This document shows, one piece after another, positions 24,274-35,511 of a stretch of 64,000 nucleotides of DNA (position 1 is the first letter of the stretch; each line of letters starts with the position of its first letter). Source of the stretch: Cymodocea nodosa (Eukaryota > Streptophyta > Magnoliopsida > Alismatales > Cymodoceaceae); the NCBI GenBank assembly GCA_036874045.1, contig JAZBRI010000011.1, positions 4,030,001 through 4,094,000 on the forward strand, in the 5' to 3' direction. Made by a program: the position numbers and the translations under genes. The notes under the pieces are model-generated. The model made no database searches. It was not told the DNA's origin and saw nothing but the letters and a program-made list of their open reading frames with translations.

Positions 24274-26535
24274 ATGGTCTCCAAGTTCTACAAAGGTCGT
24301 GGTAGACGAAAAGGCAAAAGCAGAGGAGATGCAAAAGAAAAAGAAATAGAGAATGATGAAGTCCCACGCATTTGGTTCAAGAAAATATTTCGAGTGGACA
24401 AAAGGTTAGAAGAAATTTATAGTGAATATTTCTTTCTTGAAGGTATATTGAATGAAGTTAGACAAGAACTTCAAAATATTGATGCAAATATTACATACAT
24501 GGGTATTTGAAGTAAATTTGATAGAGAATACAGAATGAAATGTGCTGAGATTGCATTTCTCGAGTAGTATGCAAAATATTTGGAAAAAGGTGTAGGTACT
24601 TCAACAAGAACTCCTCAAATACCAATAAACGGTACTAGACTACATGCACTTGAGGAAGAGCATAAATCAGCTATCCCTACTCCTTTATATTCAAAACAAG
24701 TAGAATCAAATATTACTGTAGACAAAACAAAAGTTGACAGTCTTCGAAAGGCCATAGCAATAGAGAGTGCCTCAGAAGAATTAAAGCAGAAAACTTTTAT
24801 GGTACAATTTCAGAAGAAAATAGCAATACTTAAAGAAGAGCGATTCACTTGTAATAGAAGAAGAAAAATTATGTCTAAGGAAACAAAGTCTATTGAAAAA
24901 GGAAAATCAGATGAAAATTTACTTCCAAAGGACAATGTATGTCTAGACATTGTACCTTATTGTGCATCTGATAAACTCATCAGTTCCGATCACACTGAAA
25001 CTGATGAAGATAATGAGATATTATTTTCCCTTGCTAGAAAGCTTGAGAAGAAATACAAGTCAAATATGAGCTCAAGTTTTTCTATTAGTACAAGTCATGA
25101 TGACACAAAAATTGACAAATCAGAGCATCAGGCACCTGACATTGAACAAGTTATTGTAGATATAATTGAGAATGTTGAGGCAGTAACTAGTTCACAAGTT
25201 GAATTGTTTGGAGTAGCAGATATTGAAAATGTTAAGACTCCAGAAGAGCTAAAAGTTAACTAGCCTTCTTCAGAATCTATAGAAGTAGAGTCTGAGAATT
25301 CACAACATGAATCAATGGAAATATCTGTTGAACAAAATGAACAATTATAGACAGATACACCGGTTGTAGAATTTATGGAAACATTGAACTCTATTCATTC
25401 TATAGAGACTGAACAGATGAATGTTGAGCATATTGAAAATGTTCCTAACATTGTTGAAGCTGAAGAATCAAATTTACCTAAGCAGCTTCAACATAATATT
25501 TTGGAAGACGAACAACATGACATTCATTTTGAAGAAGAGGTTCTTGAAGATGAATTAAACTCTGAATCACGGCTTTAGGTATCACCTTCTTTGTGTACAG
25601 TATTACAAATTCAAGGTAATTCAATTCATTTTAGATCTGAAGAAGCACTACAGAAATACAATAATCTGATTACATGTCAAATTTTGCATGCTCGTCCAAT
25701 AAAGTTTAGAAATTTGATGGAAATAAGAGATCTATTTGAGTTTCAAGGCCTCATTCAATTCTTGCTAGTAAGAACGAAATGGAAGCAATACACATAGCTT
25801 ATTGTAGCTTTTTATAGCAATCTAGTAAAGAATGGAAATTTTCTAAAAACTCAAATAAATCAATAGGAGTTTATATTGTCTCCTGAGTTAATTTTTGAAG
25901 TTTTGGAATTAAAGAATGAAGGTGTTGTTGTTACAAACAGATTTGACATGATTAGAAAACTAGAATGGAAAATTCAGTCTTTATCAAAAATTCTAGATGT
26001 ATATTCTTAAATGAGATTAATGGAAAATTTGAATGCAGAGGCAAGGTTTATTGCAAATATATTGCATGCAAATTTATTTTAGAGAGTTGGACACAATTTG
26101 GAAGTCAGCAGAAGCTGTTTATATGTAACTTATGGCTTGCTGAATAGAATTCAAATCAATTGGTTTGATGTTTTTACTTCTGAACTACAGCATATGAGTT
26201 CAAAGTTATTTTATGGTGATGCTGTATGCCGAATTCTTGCAAGCCAATTGAATTTATCCGACTGGCCCTCTGAAACTAAAGGCATGAGAGCATTTAGTGT
26301 TAAAGATTTGCAAACATTCCAGGCCATGCATAAACCTCAAAGACAACAACAACAACAACCTAACTGTACAGACCATATACAACAACAACAACAAAGTTAT
26401 TCAGTTCAAGCAAAATAGCAAACCTAGCTTCCTCCTGACTTAGATGCAGTGCTTAACGACATCAGAAATGATATTAGGCATCTAGGAGATAAAATATGTA
26501 ATGCTATAAGTGATATACTTAGGAGGGCTCGATAA
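24274..26535 (+). pseudogene. ORF3 region of B
   Basis: The same arrangement as ORF3 of A: basic head (MVSKFYKGRGRRKGKSR), helical segment, acidic middle (DIEQVIVDIIENVEAV), folded part, CAA-coded glutamine run (about 26343-26395) and the tail DILRRAR. Its acidic block reads DEQHDIHFEEEVLEDEL, a sub-type shared with C and with the reduced units at 27534 and 39003. This ties B and C together as one subfamily. It is a fossil with several breaks. Confidence 0.75.
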
Positions 26536-26719
26536 CTATTTTTGTTTGTTTCTGAATACAGAATGTAATGTTTGTATTTTTTTGTTTTGTTCATTGAATA
26601 ATACATTTTTCTGTAAATGTGTTCAATTATTATTCTTATTTACAGAAATCGTTGCTGTAAATATATCTCTTACTATATATATATATATATTCTTTGTAAT
26701 TATCTTTTTGATTAATGAC

Positions 26720-27012
26720 AAAAAGGGGGAGAAATATTAATTGCATATATTATAAAGGGAGATGATATTTAAATGGTTATTGTAATCTGACAGATGATAA
26801 TTAGAAAATTGATACTTATATAATTATTGACATATGAGAGTTTTAGTTCTGAGAGGTGAAATTTACACAAACAATAGAAATAAGCTTAAGTGAACATAAG
26901 TCAACAAATAAGTTTGTTGAATTAAAAGTTAACCCAACAAAGGTGCTTTGTTGAGTTAAATATATTTCATAATTGAATTAATATGGTTTTGTCATCATCA
27001 AAAAGGGGGAGA
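26720..27012 (+). other. Extra and true polypurine tracts, B
   Basis: AAAAAGGGGGAGAAA at 26720-26734 is the extra tract. AAAAAGGGGGAGA at 27000-27012 lies directly before the short LTR. The stretch between them is 3' untranslated sequence with no gene. Confidence 0.7.
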
Positions 27013-27013
27013 T

Positions 27014-27519
27014 TGTTGAGTATTTTGTTTTGATGATGTGTACTGAATGAAAATAATCATATTTGCTCAATTACTATTGCTTGTGAAAAGAAATTAAAAT
27101 CATCAATTAATACATAAAAAAGCTTACTTACATAAATAATTATCTATATTGGATCTGAAGTTAATAACTAGTCGTTTCGTTGCATTAATTTCTCATTTAA
27201 CTAAGCGTTATGTTAACGTGTGTTTTTATTGAAAAGCATGATATGTTTTAAAGTTATATCTTCTATATCATGAATAGTGCACATTTAGACAACTCGTTAA
27301 GTTAGAGCTTTGTTTGTATAGAGGTCACGTGAGAACTCCTTAAGTTAGAGGCTTAAAAGTTAAAATAGGTCATGTGAGAACTCGTTAAGTTAGTGAGTAA
27401 AAGAAGAAACGAACTCGTTAAGTTATTGTTATACACATGGTGAAATTATAAGTTACAAGTGGTGAAAATATTAAAAAAACACAATTCACCTCCCTCTTGT
27501 GTAGCCATACGATCTTACA
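27014..27519 (+). repeat. Short-form internal LTR of B
   Basis: 506 bases with the proper LTR start TGTTGAGTATTTTG and end GATCTTACA, preceded by a purine tract and followed by a primer site. It is a short form with no TATA-like run and no AATAAA signal. The same 506-base form, in reverse, lies at 39018-39523 in element C, so it is inherited and not a local accident. Confidence 0.9.
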
Positions 27520-27521
27520 AG

Positions 27522-27533
27522 TGGTATCAGAGC
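27522..27533 (+). other. Primer binding site after the short LTR, B
   Basis: TGGTATCAGAGC, a perfect copy of the canonical site, leading straight into ORF3-tail sequence (ATCAGGCACCTGACATTGAA). Confidence 0.85.
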
Positions 27534-28943
27534 ATCAGGCACCTGACATTGAACAAGTTATTGCAGATATAATTGAAAATGTTGAGGTAGTAAGTAGTTC
27601 ACAAGCTGAATTGTCTAGAGTAGCAGATATTGAAAATGTTAAGACTCTAGAAGAGCTAAAAGTTAACCAGCCTTCTTCAAAATCTATAGAAGCAGAGTTT
27701 GAGAATTCACAACATGAATCAATGGAAATATCTATTGAACAAAATGAACAATTACAAACAGATACACCGGCTGTAGAATTTATGGAAACATTGAACTCTG
27801 TTCATTCTATAGAGATTGAACAGATGAATGTTGAGCATATTGAAAATGTTCCTAACATTGTTGAAGCTGAAGAATCAAATTTACCTAAGCAGCTTCAACA
27901 TAATATTTTGGAAGACGAACAACATGACATTCTTTTTGAAGAAGAGGTTCTTGAAGATGAATTAAACTCTGAATCACGGCTTTAGGTATCACCTTCTTTG
28001 TGTACAGTATTACAAATTCAAGGTAATTCAATTCATTTTAGATCTGAAGAAGCATTACAGAAATACAATAATCTGATTACATGTCAGATTTTGCATGCTC
28101 GTCCAATAAAGTTTAGAAATTTGATGGAAATAAGAGATCTATTTGAGTTTCAAGGCCTCATTCAATTCTTGCTAGTAAGAACGAAATGGAAGCAATACAC
28201 ATAGCTTATTGTAGCTTTTTATAGCAATCTGGTCAAGAATGGAAATTTTCTAAAAACTCAAATAAATCAATAGGAGTTTATATTGTCTCCTGAGTTAATT
28301 TTTGAAGTTTTGGGATTAAAGAATGAAGGTGTTGTTGTTACAAACAGATTTGACATGATTAGAAAACTAGAATGGAACATTCAGTCTTTATCAAAAATTC
28401 TAGATGTATATTCTGAAATGAGATTAATGGAAAATTTGAATGCAAAGGCAAGGTTTATTGCAAATATATTGCATGCAAATTTATTTTGAGAGAGTTGGAC
28501 ACAATTCGGAAGTTAGCAGAAGCTGTTTATATGTAACTTATGGCTTGCTGAATAGAATTCAAATCAATTGGTTTGATGTTTTTACTTCTGAACTACAGCA
28601 TATGAGTTCAAAGTTATTTTATGGTGATGCTGTATGCAGAATTCTTGCAAGCCAATTGAATTTATCCGACTGGCCCTCTGAAACTAAAGGCATGAGAGCA
28701 TTTAGTGTTAAAGATTTGCAAACATTCCAGGCCATGCATAAACCTCAAAGACAACAACAACAACAACCTAACTGTACAGACCATATACAACAACAACAAC
28801 AAAGTTATTCAGTTCAAGCAAAATAGCAAACCTAACTTCCTCCTGACTTAGATGCAGTGCTTAACGACATCAGAAATGATATTAGGCATCTAGGAGATAA
28901 AATATGTAATGCTATAAGTGATATACTTAGGAGGGCTCGATAA
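27534..28943 (+). pseudogene. ORF3 tail in the reduced unit of B
   Basis: It begins at HQAPDIEQVIADIIENVE and runs through the acidic block (DEQHDILFEEEVLEDEL), the folded part and the glutamine run to the usual end. The unit has no gag or pol; it is a primer site, ORF3 tail and purine tract between two LTRs. The frame is open back into the LTR, but there is no ATG there. It is a fossil. Confidence 0.75.
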
Positions 28944-29409
28944 CTATTTTTGTTTGTTTCTGAATACAGAATGTAATGTTTGTATTTTTTTGTTTTGTTC
29001 ATTGAATAATACATTTTTCTGTAAATGTGTTCAATTATTATTCTTATTTACAGAAATCGTTGTTGTAAATATATCTCTTACTATATATATATATATATAT
29101 TCTTTGTAATTATCTTTTTGATTAATGACAAAAAGGGGGAGAAATATTAATTGCATATATTATAAAGGGAGATGATATTTAAATGGTTATTGTAATCTGA
29201 CAGATGATAATTAGAAAATTGATACTTATATAATTATTGACATCTGAGAGTTTTAGTTCTGAGAGGTGAAATTTACACAAACAATAGAAATAAGCTTAAG
29301 TGAACATAAGTCAACAAACAAGTTTGTTGAATTAAAAGTTAACCCAACAAAGGTGCTTTGTTGAGTTAAATATATTTCATAATTGAATTAATATGGTTTT
29401 GTCATCATC

Positions 29410-29422
29410 AAAAAGGGGGAGA
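29410..29422 (+). other. Polypurine tract of the reduced unit, B
   Basis: AAAAAGGGGGAGA one base before the LTR at 29424. Sequence from 28944 is 3' untranslated and holds a (TA)n run near 29080-29100. Confidence 0.85.
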
Positions 29423-29423
29423 T

Positions 29424-31038
29424 TGTTGAATATTTTGTTTTGATGATGTGTGCTGAATGAAAATAATCATATTTGCTCAATTACTATTGCTTGTGAAAAA
29501 AATTGAAATCATCAATTAATACAGAAAAAGCTTACTGACATAAATACTTGTCTGTATTGGATCTGAAGTTAATAACTAGTCGTTTCGTTGCATTAATTTC
29601 TTATTTAGCTAAACGTTAAGTTAACGTGTGTTTTTATTGAAAAGCATGATATGTTTTAAAGTTATATCTTCTGTATCATGAATAGTGCATATTTAGACAA
29701 CTCGTTAAGTTAGAGTTTTATTTGGATAGAGGTCATGTGAGAACTCGTTAAGTTAGAGGCTTCAACGTTAAAATTGGTCACGTGAGAACTCGTTAAGTTA
29801 GTGAGTAAAAGAAGAGACGAACTCGTTAAGTTAGTGTTATACACGTGGTGAAATTATATGTTACGAATGTTATATTGTATCACGTGAGGTGCACATGTTT
29901 AACTTGTTAAGTTAGCATAACTGAACGCGTTGAGTTGCTATATTGAACACTAAGGCAACGCATTAGGTTAGCGTTATAAACTTAAGTTGTTATTTTTGCA
30001 TGTGGTAAAATTCTTATTATAAAAACATTTGTTTATTGCTAGATCGGTGAGTTAATGTTTTTCGGAGACTTACAACCGTAACTATCCGAAACTTAAACTG
30101 CTTTCGATGAGTTATCGTTTAACCTTCTGAAAGAAAGGTTAAGCTAGTTCGTTGAGTTAGCTACAGTACTTGTCACATGAAATGGCACATGAGGAACTCG
30201 TTAAGTTAGAAACGTTAAGTTATATATTTATACTTGTGTTACTCATTTATTTAAAATTAAAGTAACGACTTCTTATTACACTTGATGGAAATTTTTTTTG
30301 GACGAGAAAGTTTATTTTGCAGGAAATTTTTCAGAGATCCAGGACTGATGACTATAGAAAATTTGAAATGTAAACGTGGGTCAGAACGTGTGTATTTCGA
30401 TGAAGGAAAAAGAAAAGACGTGAAGAAGTGGAAAATTGGTAGTGGTCAAACGTGAAGGATATGCATGAAATGAAAATACAATGTAAAAGGCATAGAATTC
30501 TCGTTGATCAAATGAATCCTTGCACACAAAACGAAAAATCTTTTCAAGGATCAAACTATCCCTGCACACCAAAAGAAAAATCTTTTTCAGGGATCAAAAA
30601 CACCTCTTTGAGGAAAAGCTCTCAGGTGGAAGAAAGTTCAGTGAAGCATAAACAGGTAAGATTTACGTCACTGAAGATTTGAAGTATTAGAAGAAAGCAA
30701 ATTCAGTGAAGCATAAAAAGACAAGATATTGCTAAAGAAGAAAGAAGAAGAAGAAGAAGAAAGATCTCAAACAAGGAGAAATGTTTTAAATTCCGTAAAT
30801 TAGTTTTCTCTGTTTGTAGTTATGAAATTGTATAGATGAAACATGGTATCGATATATAATTGCATCTACAATTTCTGAGGAGAATTGAATTGTATATTGT
30901 AATTGAAACCTTGAATAAAAATGATTTTATGAAAACAATGTCTCAACTTGTTTTTGAGTTTTAAAGTTTCAATTATATTTCAGAAAATATTGAAAAAACA
31001 CAATTCACCCCCCTCTTGTGTAGCCATACAATCCTACA
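29424..31038 (+). repeat. Full LTR closing composite B (U3 cassette type 2)
   Basis: 1615 bases from TGTTGAATATTTTG to ACAATCCTACA, with the word array, TATA-like run and AATAAA. The U3 cassette at about 30038-30150 (GATCGGTGAGTTAATG, GTAACTATCCGAAAC) matches the LTR at 3702-5363 and differs from those of A, C and H. Confidence 0.92.
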
Positions 31039-31052
31039 AGTGGTATCAAAGC

Positions 31053-32456
31053 ATCAGGCACCAGACATTGAACAAGTTATTGCAGATATAATTGAAAATG
31101 TTGAGGCAGTAACTAGTTCACAGGCTGAATTAATTGGAGTAGAGGATATTGAAAATGTTAAGACTCTAGAAGAGCTAAAAGTTAACCAGCCTTCTTCAGA
31201 ATCTATAGAAGCAGAGTCTGAGAATTCACAGCATGAATCAATGGAAATATTTGTTGAACAAAATGAACAATTACAAACAGATACACCAGCTGTAGAATTT
31301 TTGGAAACATTGAACTCTGATCATTCTATAGAGACTAAACAAATGAATGTTGAGCATATTGAAAATGTTCCTAACATTGTTGAAGCTGAAGAATCAAGCT
31401 TACCTGAGCAGCTTCAAGATAATATTTTGGAAGAGGAACAACATGACATTCATTTTGAAGAAGAGGTTCCTGAAGATGAATTAAACTCTAAATCAGGGCT
31501 TCAGGTATCACCTTCTTTGTGTACAGTATTACAAATTCAAGGTAATTCAATTCTTTTTAGATCTGAAGAAGCATTGCAGAAATACAATAATCTGATTACA
31601 TGTCAGATTCTGCATGCTCGTCCAATAAAGTTTAGAAATTTGATGGAAATAAGAGATCTATTTGGGTTTCATGGTCTCATTCAATTCTTGCTAGTAAGAA
31701 TGAAATGGAAGCAATACATAGAGCTTATTGCAGCTTTTTATAGCAATCTGGTCAAGAATGGAAATTTTCTGAAAACTGAAATAAATCAATAGGAGTTTAT
31801 ATTGTCTCCTGAGTTAATTTTTGATGTTTTAAGATTAAAGAATGAAGGTGTTGTTACAAACAGATTTGACAGGATTAGACTACTGGAATGGAACATTCAG
31901 TCTTTATCAAAAATTCTAGATGTATATTCTGAAATGAGATTAATGGAAAATCTGAATGTAGAGGCAAGGTTTACTGCATGCAAATTTATTTCAGAGAGTT
32001 GGATACAATTTGGAAGTCAGCAAAAGCTGTTTATATGTAACTTATGGCTTGCTGAATAGAATTCAAATCAATTGGTTTGATGTTTTTACTTCTCAACTAT
32101 AGCATATGAGTTCATAGTTATTTTATGGTGATGTTGTATGCAGAATTCTTGCTAGCCAATTGAATTTATCCGACTGGCCCTCTGAAACTAAAGGCATGAG
32201 AGCATTTAGTGTTAAAGATTTGCAAACATTCCAGGCCATGCATAAACCTCAAAGACAACAACAACAACAACAACAACAACAACCTGACTGTACAGACCAT
32301 ATACAACAACAACAACAAAGTTATTCAGTTCAAGCAAAACAGGAAACCCAGCTACCTCTTGACTTAGATGCAATGCTTATCGACATCAGAAATGATATTA
32401 GGCATTTAGGAGATAAAATATGTAATGCTATAAGTGATATACTTAAGAGGACTTGA
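31053..32456 (+). pseudogene. ORF3 tail, second reduced unit
   Basis: It starts in HQAPDIEQVIADIIENVE and goes through the acidic block, LQKYNNLITCQILHARP, the folded part and a longer glutamine run (about 32257-32325) to RHLGDKICNAISDILKRT. It is a fossil with a few breaks. Confidence 0.75.
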
Positions 32457-32595
32457 TAATTGTTTTTGTTTGTTTCTGAATACAAAATGTAATGTTTGTA
32501 TTTCTTTTGTTTAATTCATTGAACAATACATGTTTATGTAAATGTGTTCAATTATTATTCTTGTTTACAGCAATTGTTGTTGTAAATATATCTCT

Positions 32596-32598
<3 letters not shown>

Positions 32599-32632
<34 letters not shown>
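32599..32632 (+). repeat. (TA)n microsatellite, second reduced unit
   Basis: About 17 TA units in the 3' untranslated stretch, at the same place as the run at 1991-2022. Confidence 0.9.
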
Positions 32633-32633
<1 letters not shown>

Positions 32634-32782
32634 TCTTTAATTATCTTTTTGATTAATGACAAAAAGGGGGAGAAATATTAATTGCATATATTATAAAGGG
32701 AGATGATATTTAAATGGTTATTGTAATCTAACAGATGATAATTAGAAAACTGATACTTATATAATTATTGGCATCTTAGAGT

Positions 32783-33570
32783 TTTATTTAAAATTAAAGT
32801 AACGACTTCTTATTACACTTGATGGAAATTTTTTTGGACGAGAAAGTTTATTTTGCAGTAAATTTTTTACAGATCTAGTACTGATGATTAAAGAAAATTT
32901 GAAATGTAAACGTGGGTTAGAACGTGTGTATTTCGATGAAGGAAAAAGAAAAGACGTGAAGAAGTGGAAAACTGGTAGTGGTTAAACGTAAAGGATATGC
33001 ATGAAATGAAGATACATTATAAAAGGTATAGAATTCTCGTTGATCAAATGAATCCTTGCACACAAAACGAAAAATGTTTTCAAGGATCAAACTATCCCTG
33101 CATACCAAAAGAAAAATCTTTTTCAGAGATCAAAAACACCTCTTCGAGGAAAAGCTCTCAGGTGGAAGAAAGTTCAGTGAAGCATAAATAGGTAAGATTT
33201 ACGTCACTGATGATTTGAAGTATTAGAAGAAAGCAAATTCAGTGAAGCATAAAAAGACAAGATATTGTTGAAGAAGAAAGAAGAAGAAGAAGAAGAAAGA
33301 TCTCAAACCGGGAGAAATGTTTTAAATTCCGTAAATTAGTTTTCTTTGTTTGTAGTTATGAAATTGTATAGATGAAACATGGTATCGATATATAATTGCA
33401 TCTACAATTTCTGAGGAGAATTGAATTGTATATTGTAATTGAAACCTTAAATAAAAATGATTTTATGAAAACAATGTCTCGACTTGTTTTTGAGTTTTAA
33501 AGTTTCAATTATATTTCAGAAAATATTGAAAAAACACAATTCACCCCCCTCTTGTGTAGCCATACGATCC
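32783..33570 (+). repeat. Second half of an LTR, forward
   Basis: LTR sequence from the TTAAAATTAAAGTAACG region to CATACGATCC. It then meets a reverse LTR piece head-on. It contains AATAAA and the GAAGCAT-rich segment. Confidence 0.85.
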
Positions 33571-34382
33571 TTCATATATAACTTAACGTTTCTAACTTAA
33601 CGAGTTTCTCATGTAACAACTCACGTGACAAGTACTGTAGCTAACTCAACGTACTAAGTTTGTGGTGTTACGCTAACTCAACAAACCAACTTCGTGGTGT
33701 TACGATAACTCAACGAACCAACTCCATTGTGTTACAGATATCTCAACGAACCAGTAATAAACAAATGTTTTTATAATAAGAATTTTACCATGTGCAATAA
33801 TAACAACTTATGTTTATAATGCTAACCTAACGCGTTGCCTTAGTGTTCAATATAGCAACTCAACGCGTTTAGTTATGTTAACTTAACGAGTTAAACATGT
33901 GCAACTCACGTGATACAATATAGCATTCGTAACCTTTAATTCACCACGTGTACAACACTAACTTAACGAGTTCATCTCTTCTTTTACTCACTAACTTAAC
34001 AAGTTCTCACGTGACCTATTTTAACATTTAAGCCTCTAACTTAACGAGTTCTCATGTGACCTCTATTCAAGTAACACTCTAACTTAACGAGTTGTCTAAA
34101 ACATGCATTGTTCATGATACAGAAAATATAACTTTAAAACATATCATGCTTTTCAATAAAAATACACGTTAACTTAACGTTTAGTTAAATGAGATATAAA
34201 TACAATGAAACGACTGGTTATTTAACTTAGTATAATTTTAGATCCAATACAGACAAGTATTTATATCAGTAAACTTTTTCAGTATTAATTGATGTTCTTA
34301 ATTTCTTTTCACAAGCAATAGTAATTGAGCAAATATGATTACTTTCATTTCAGCACACATCATCAAAACAAAATACTCAACA
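33571..34382 (-). repeat. Part of the 3' LTR of D
   Basis: The U3 half on the reverse strand, with the AACTCGTTAAGTTAG array and GTTCGTTGAGTTA-type repeats. Its start TGTTGAG is at 34382, next to the purine tract at 34384-34396. Its left end meets the forward LTR half at 33570. Confidence 0.85.
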
Positions 34383-34908
34383 ATCTCCCCCTTTTTGATG
34401 ATGACAAAACCATATTAAATCAATTATGAAATATATATAACTCAACAAAGTACATTCGTTGGGTTAAATTTCTAATTCAACAAACAAGTTTGTTGACTTA
34501 AATTCACTTAAGCTTATTTCTAATTTTTGTGTAAAATTCACCTCTCAGAAATAGAACTTTCAGATGTCAATAATTACATAAATATCTTCAGATTTTAATA
34601 ACCACATAATTATCTTTTAGATTACATTATCATCTATTGTAACCACTTAAATATCATCTCCCTTTATAATATATGCACTTAAAATCATAATGATCTTCTT
34701 CTTTTGAATTTATAACATTTCTCCCCCTTTTTGTCATTAATCAAAAAGATGATTACATAGTATATAAACCAAGAGATAAGTGTATACAACTCAACTTTTT
34801 GTAAACATAAATAAGAATTGAACCATTTATAGAAAAATGTATTGTTCAAACAAACAAACAATAAATACAAACATTTCATTTTGTATTCAGAAACAAGCAA
34901 ACAAACAT
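34383..34908 (-). other. 3' untranslated region and polypurine tracts of D
   Basis: The true tract (reverse complement AAAAAGGGGGAGA) is at 34384-34396 and an extra tract lies near 34720-34733. No gene is seen. Confidence 0.7.
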
Positions 34909-35511
34909 TTATCTATCCCTCCTAAGTATATCACTTATAGCATTACATATTTTATCTCTTAGATGCCTAATTTCATTTCTGATGTCGTTAAGTACATCAT
35001 CTAGGGAAGAAGGTAGCTGGGGTTGCTGTTGTGCTCAATCTGAATAACTTGGCTGTTGTGGTTGTATTTGTTCTGTACAGTCAGGTTGTTTTTGTTATTG
35101 TTGAGGTTAATGCATAGCCTGAAATTTTTGCAAATCTTTTACAATAAAAGCTCTCATGTCTTTAGTTTCAGAGGGCCAGTTGGATAAATTTAATTGATTT
35201 GCAAGAAGTCTACATACAACATCACCAAAAAATAACTTTGAACTCATATGCTGTAGTTGAGAAATGAAAACATCAAACCAATTGATTTGAATTCTATTCA
35301 ACAAACCATAAGTTGCATATAAATAGCTTTTGCTGACTTCCATATTATGTTTGACTCTTTGAAATAAATTGGCATGCAATATATTTGCAATAAACCTTAC
35401 CTCTGCATTTAGATTTTCCATTAATCTCATTTCAGTATATACATATGGAATCTTTGATAGCGAGTGAATGTTCCATTCTAGTTGTCTAATCATGTCAAAT
35501 CTGTTAGTTAC
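34909..35511 (-). pseudogene. ORF3 end piece of D
   Basis: From the FDMIRQLEWN block to the C-terminus, with LHANLFQRVKHNMEVS, INWFDVFISQLQHMSS and the glutamine-rich tail. It is cut off on its right by the insertion of element C. It is a fossil. Confidence 0.8.
35507..35511. repeat. Target site duplication of element C, left copy
   Basis: GTTAC directly beside the outer LTR of C. The same five bases are at 48998-49002, and the ORF3 sequence of D is cut exactly there. Confidence 0.92.

Larger units (their letters stand above)
6476..31038 (+). mobile_element. Element B, composite SIRE-type element, interrupted by element A
   Basis: Forward element in two pieces, 6476-6761 and 19447-31038, split by element A. 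Its parts are the gag end, PR, IN, RT, RH, spacer, ORF3 (24274-26535), purine tract, short-form LTR (27014-27519), primer site, ORF3 tail, purine tract and a full LTR (29424-31038). A further reduced unit follows at 31039-33570. The 5' LTR and most of gag are not present at the left edge, so it is not a complete copy. It is broken, with on the order of ten or more breaks. The same order of parts after ORF3 occurs in element C. Confidence 0.8.
31039..33570 (+). mobile_element. Second reduced unit: primer site, ORF3 tail, half LTR
   Basis: Directly after the LTR at 31038 comes a primer site (TGGTATCAAAGC, 31041-31052), then the ORF3 tail and 3' untranslated sequence, then the second half of an LTR ending at 33570. 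It has the same plan as the unit at 27520-29423. Its ORF3 text (EEEQHDIHFEEEVPEDEL) is closer to A than to the first unit, so it is not a plain local duplicate. It is broken. Confidence 0.75.

Noticed and set aside
26510-26740. Frames after ORF3 rich in F, L and Y (MIYLGGLDNYFCLFLN type), looking like membrane proteins
   Set aside because: They are translations of T-rich 3' untranslated sequence and the (TA)n run. Length and frame vary between copies.
27497-27985. Open frame starting inside the LTR and running through the primer site into ORF3 tail, also at 31016 and 39040
   Set aside because: The start codon would be TTG, there is no ATG, and the frame is open by chance across the short LTR end. 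I treat it as ORF3 tail only.
30452-30682. Small frames of 60-76 residues in LTRs (MHEMKIQYKRHRILVDQ type, also at 4106, 32997, 35917, 47816 and 55581)
   Set aside because: The frame is not kept between copies and it lies in LTR sequence with no domain. It is explained by shared ancestry of the LTR.
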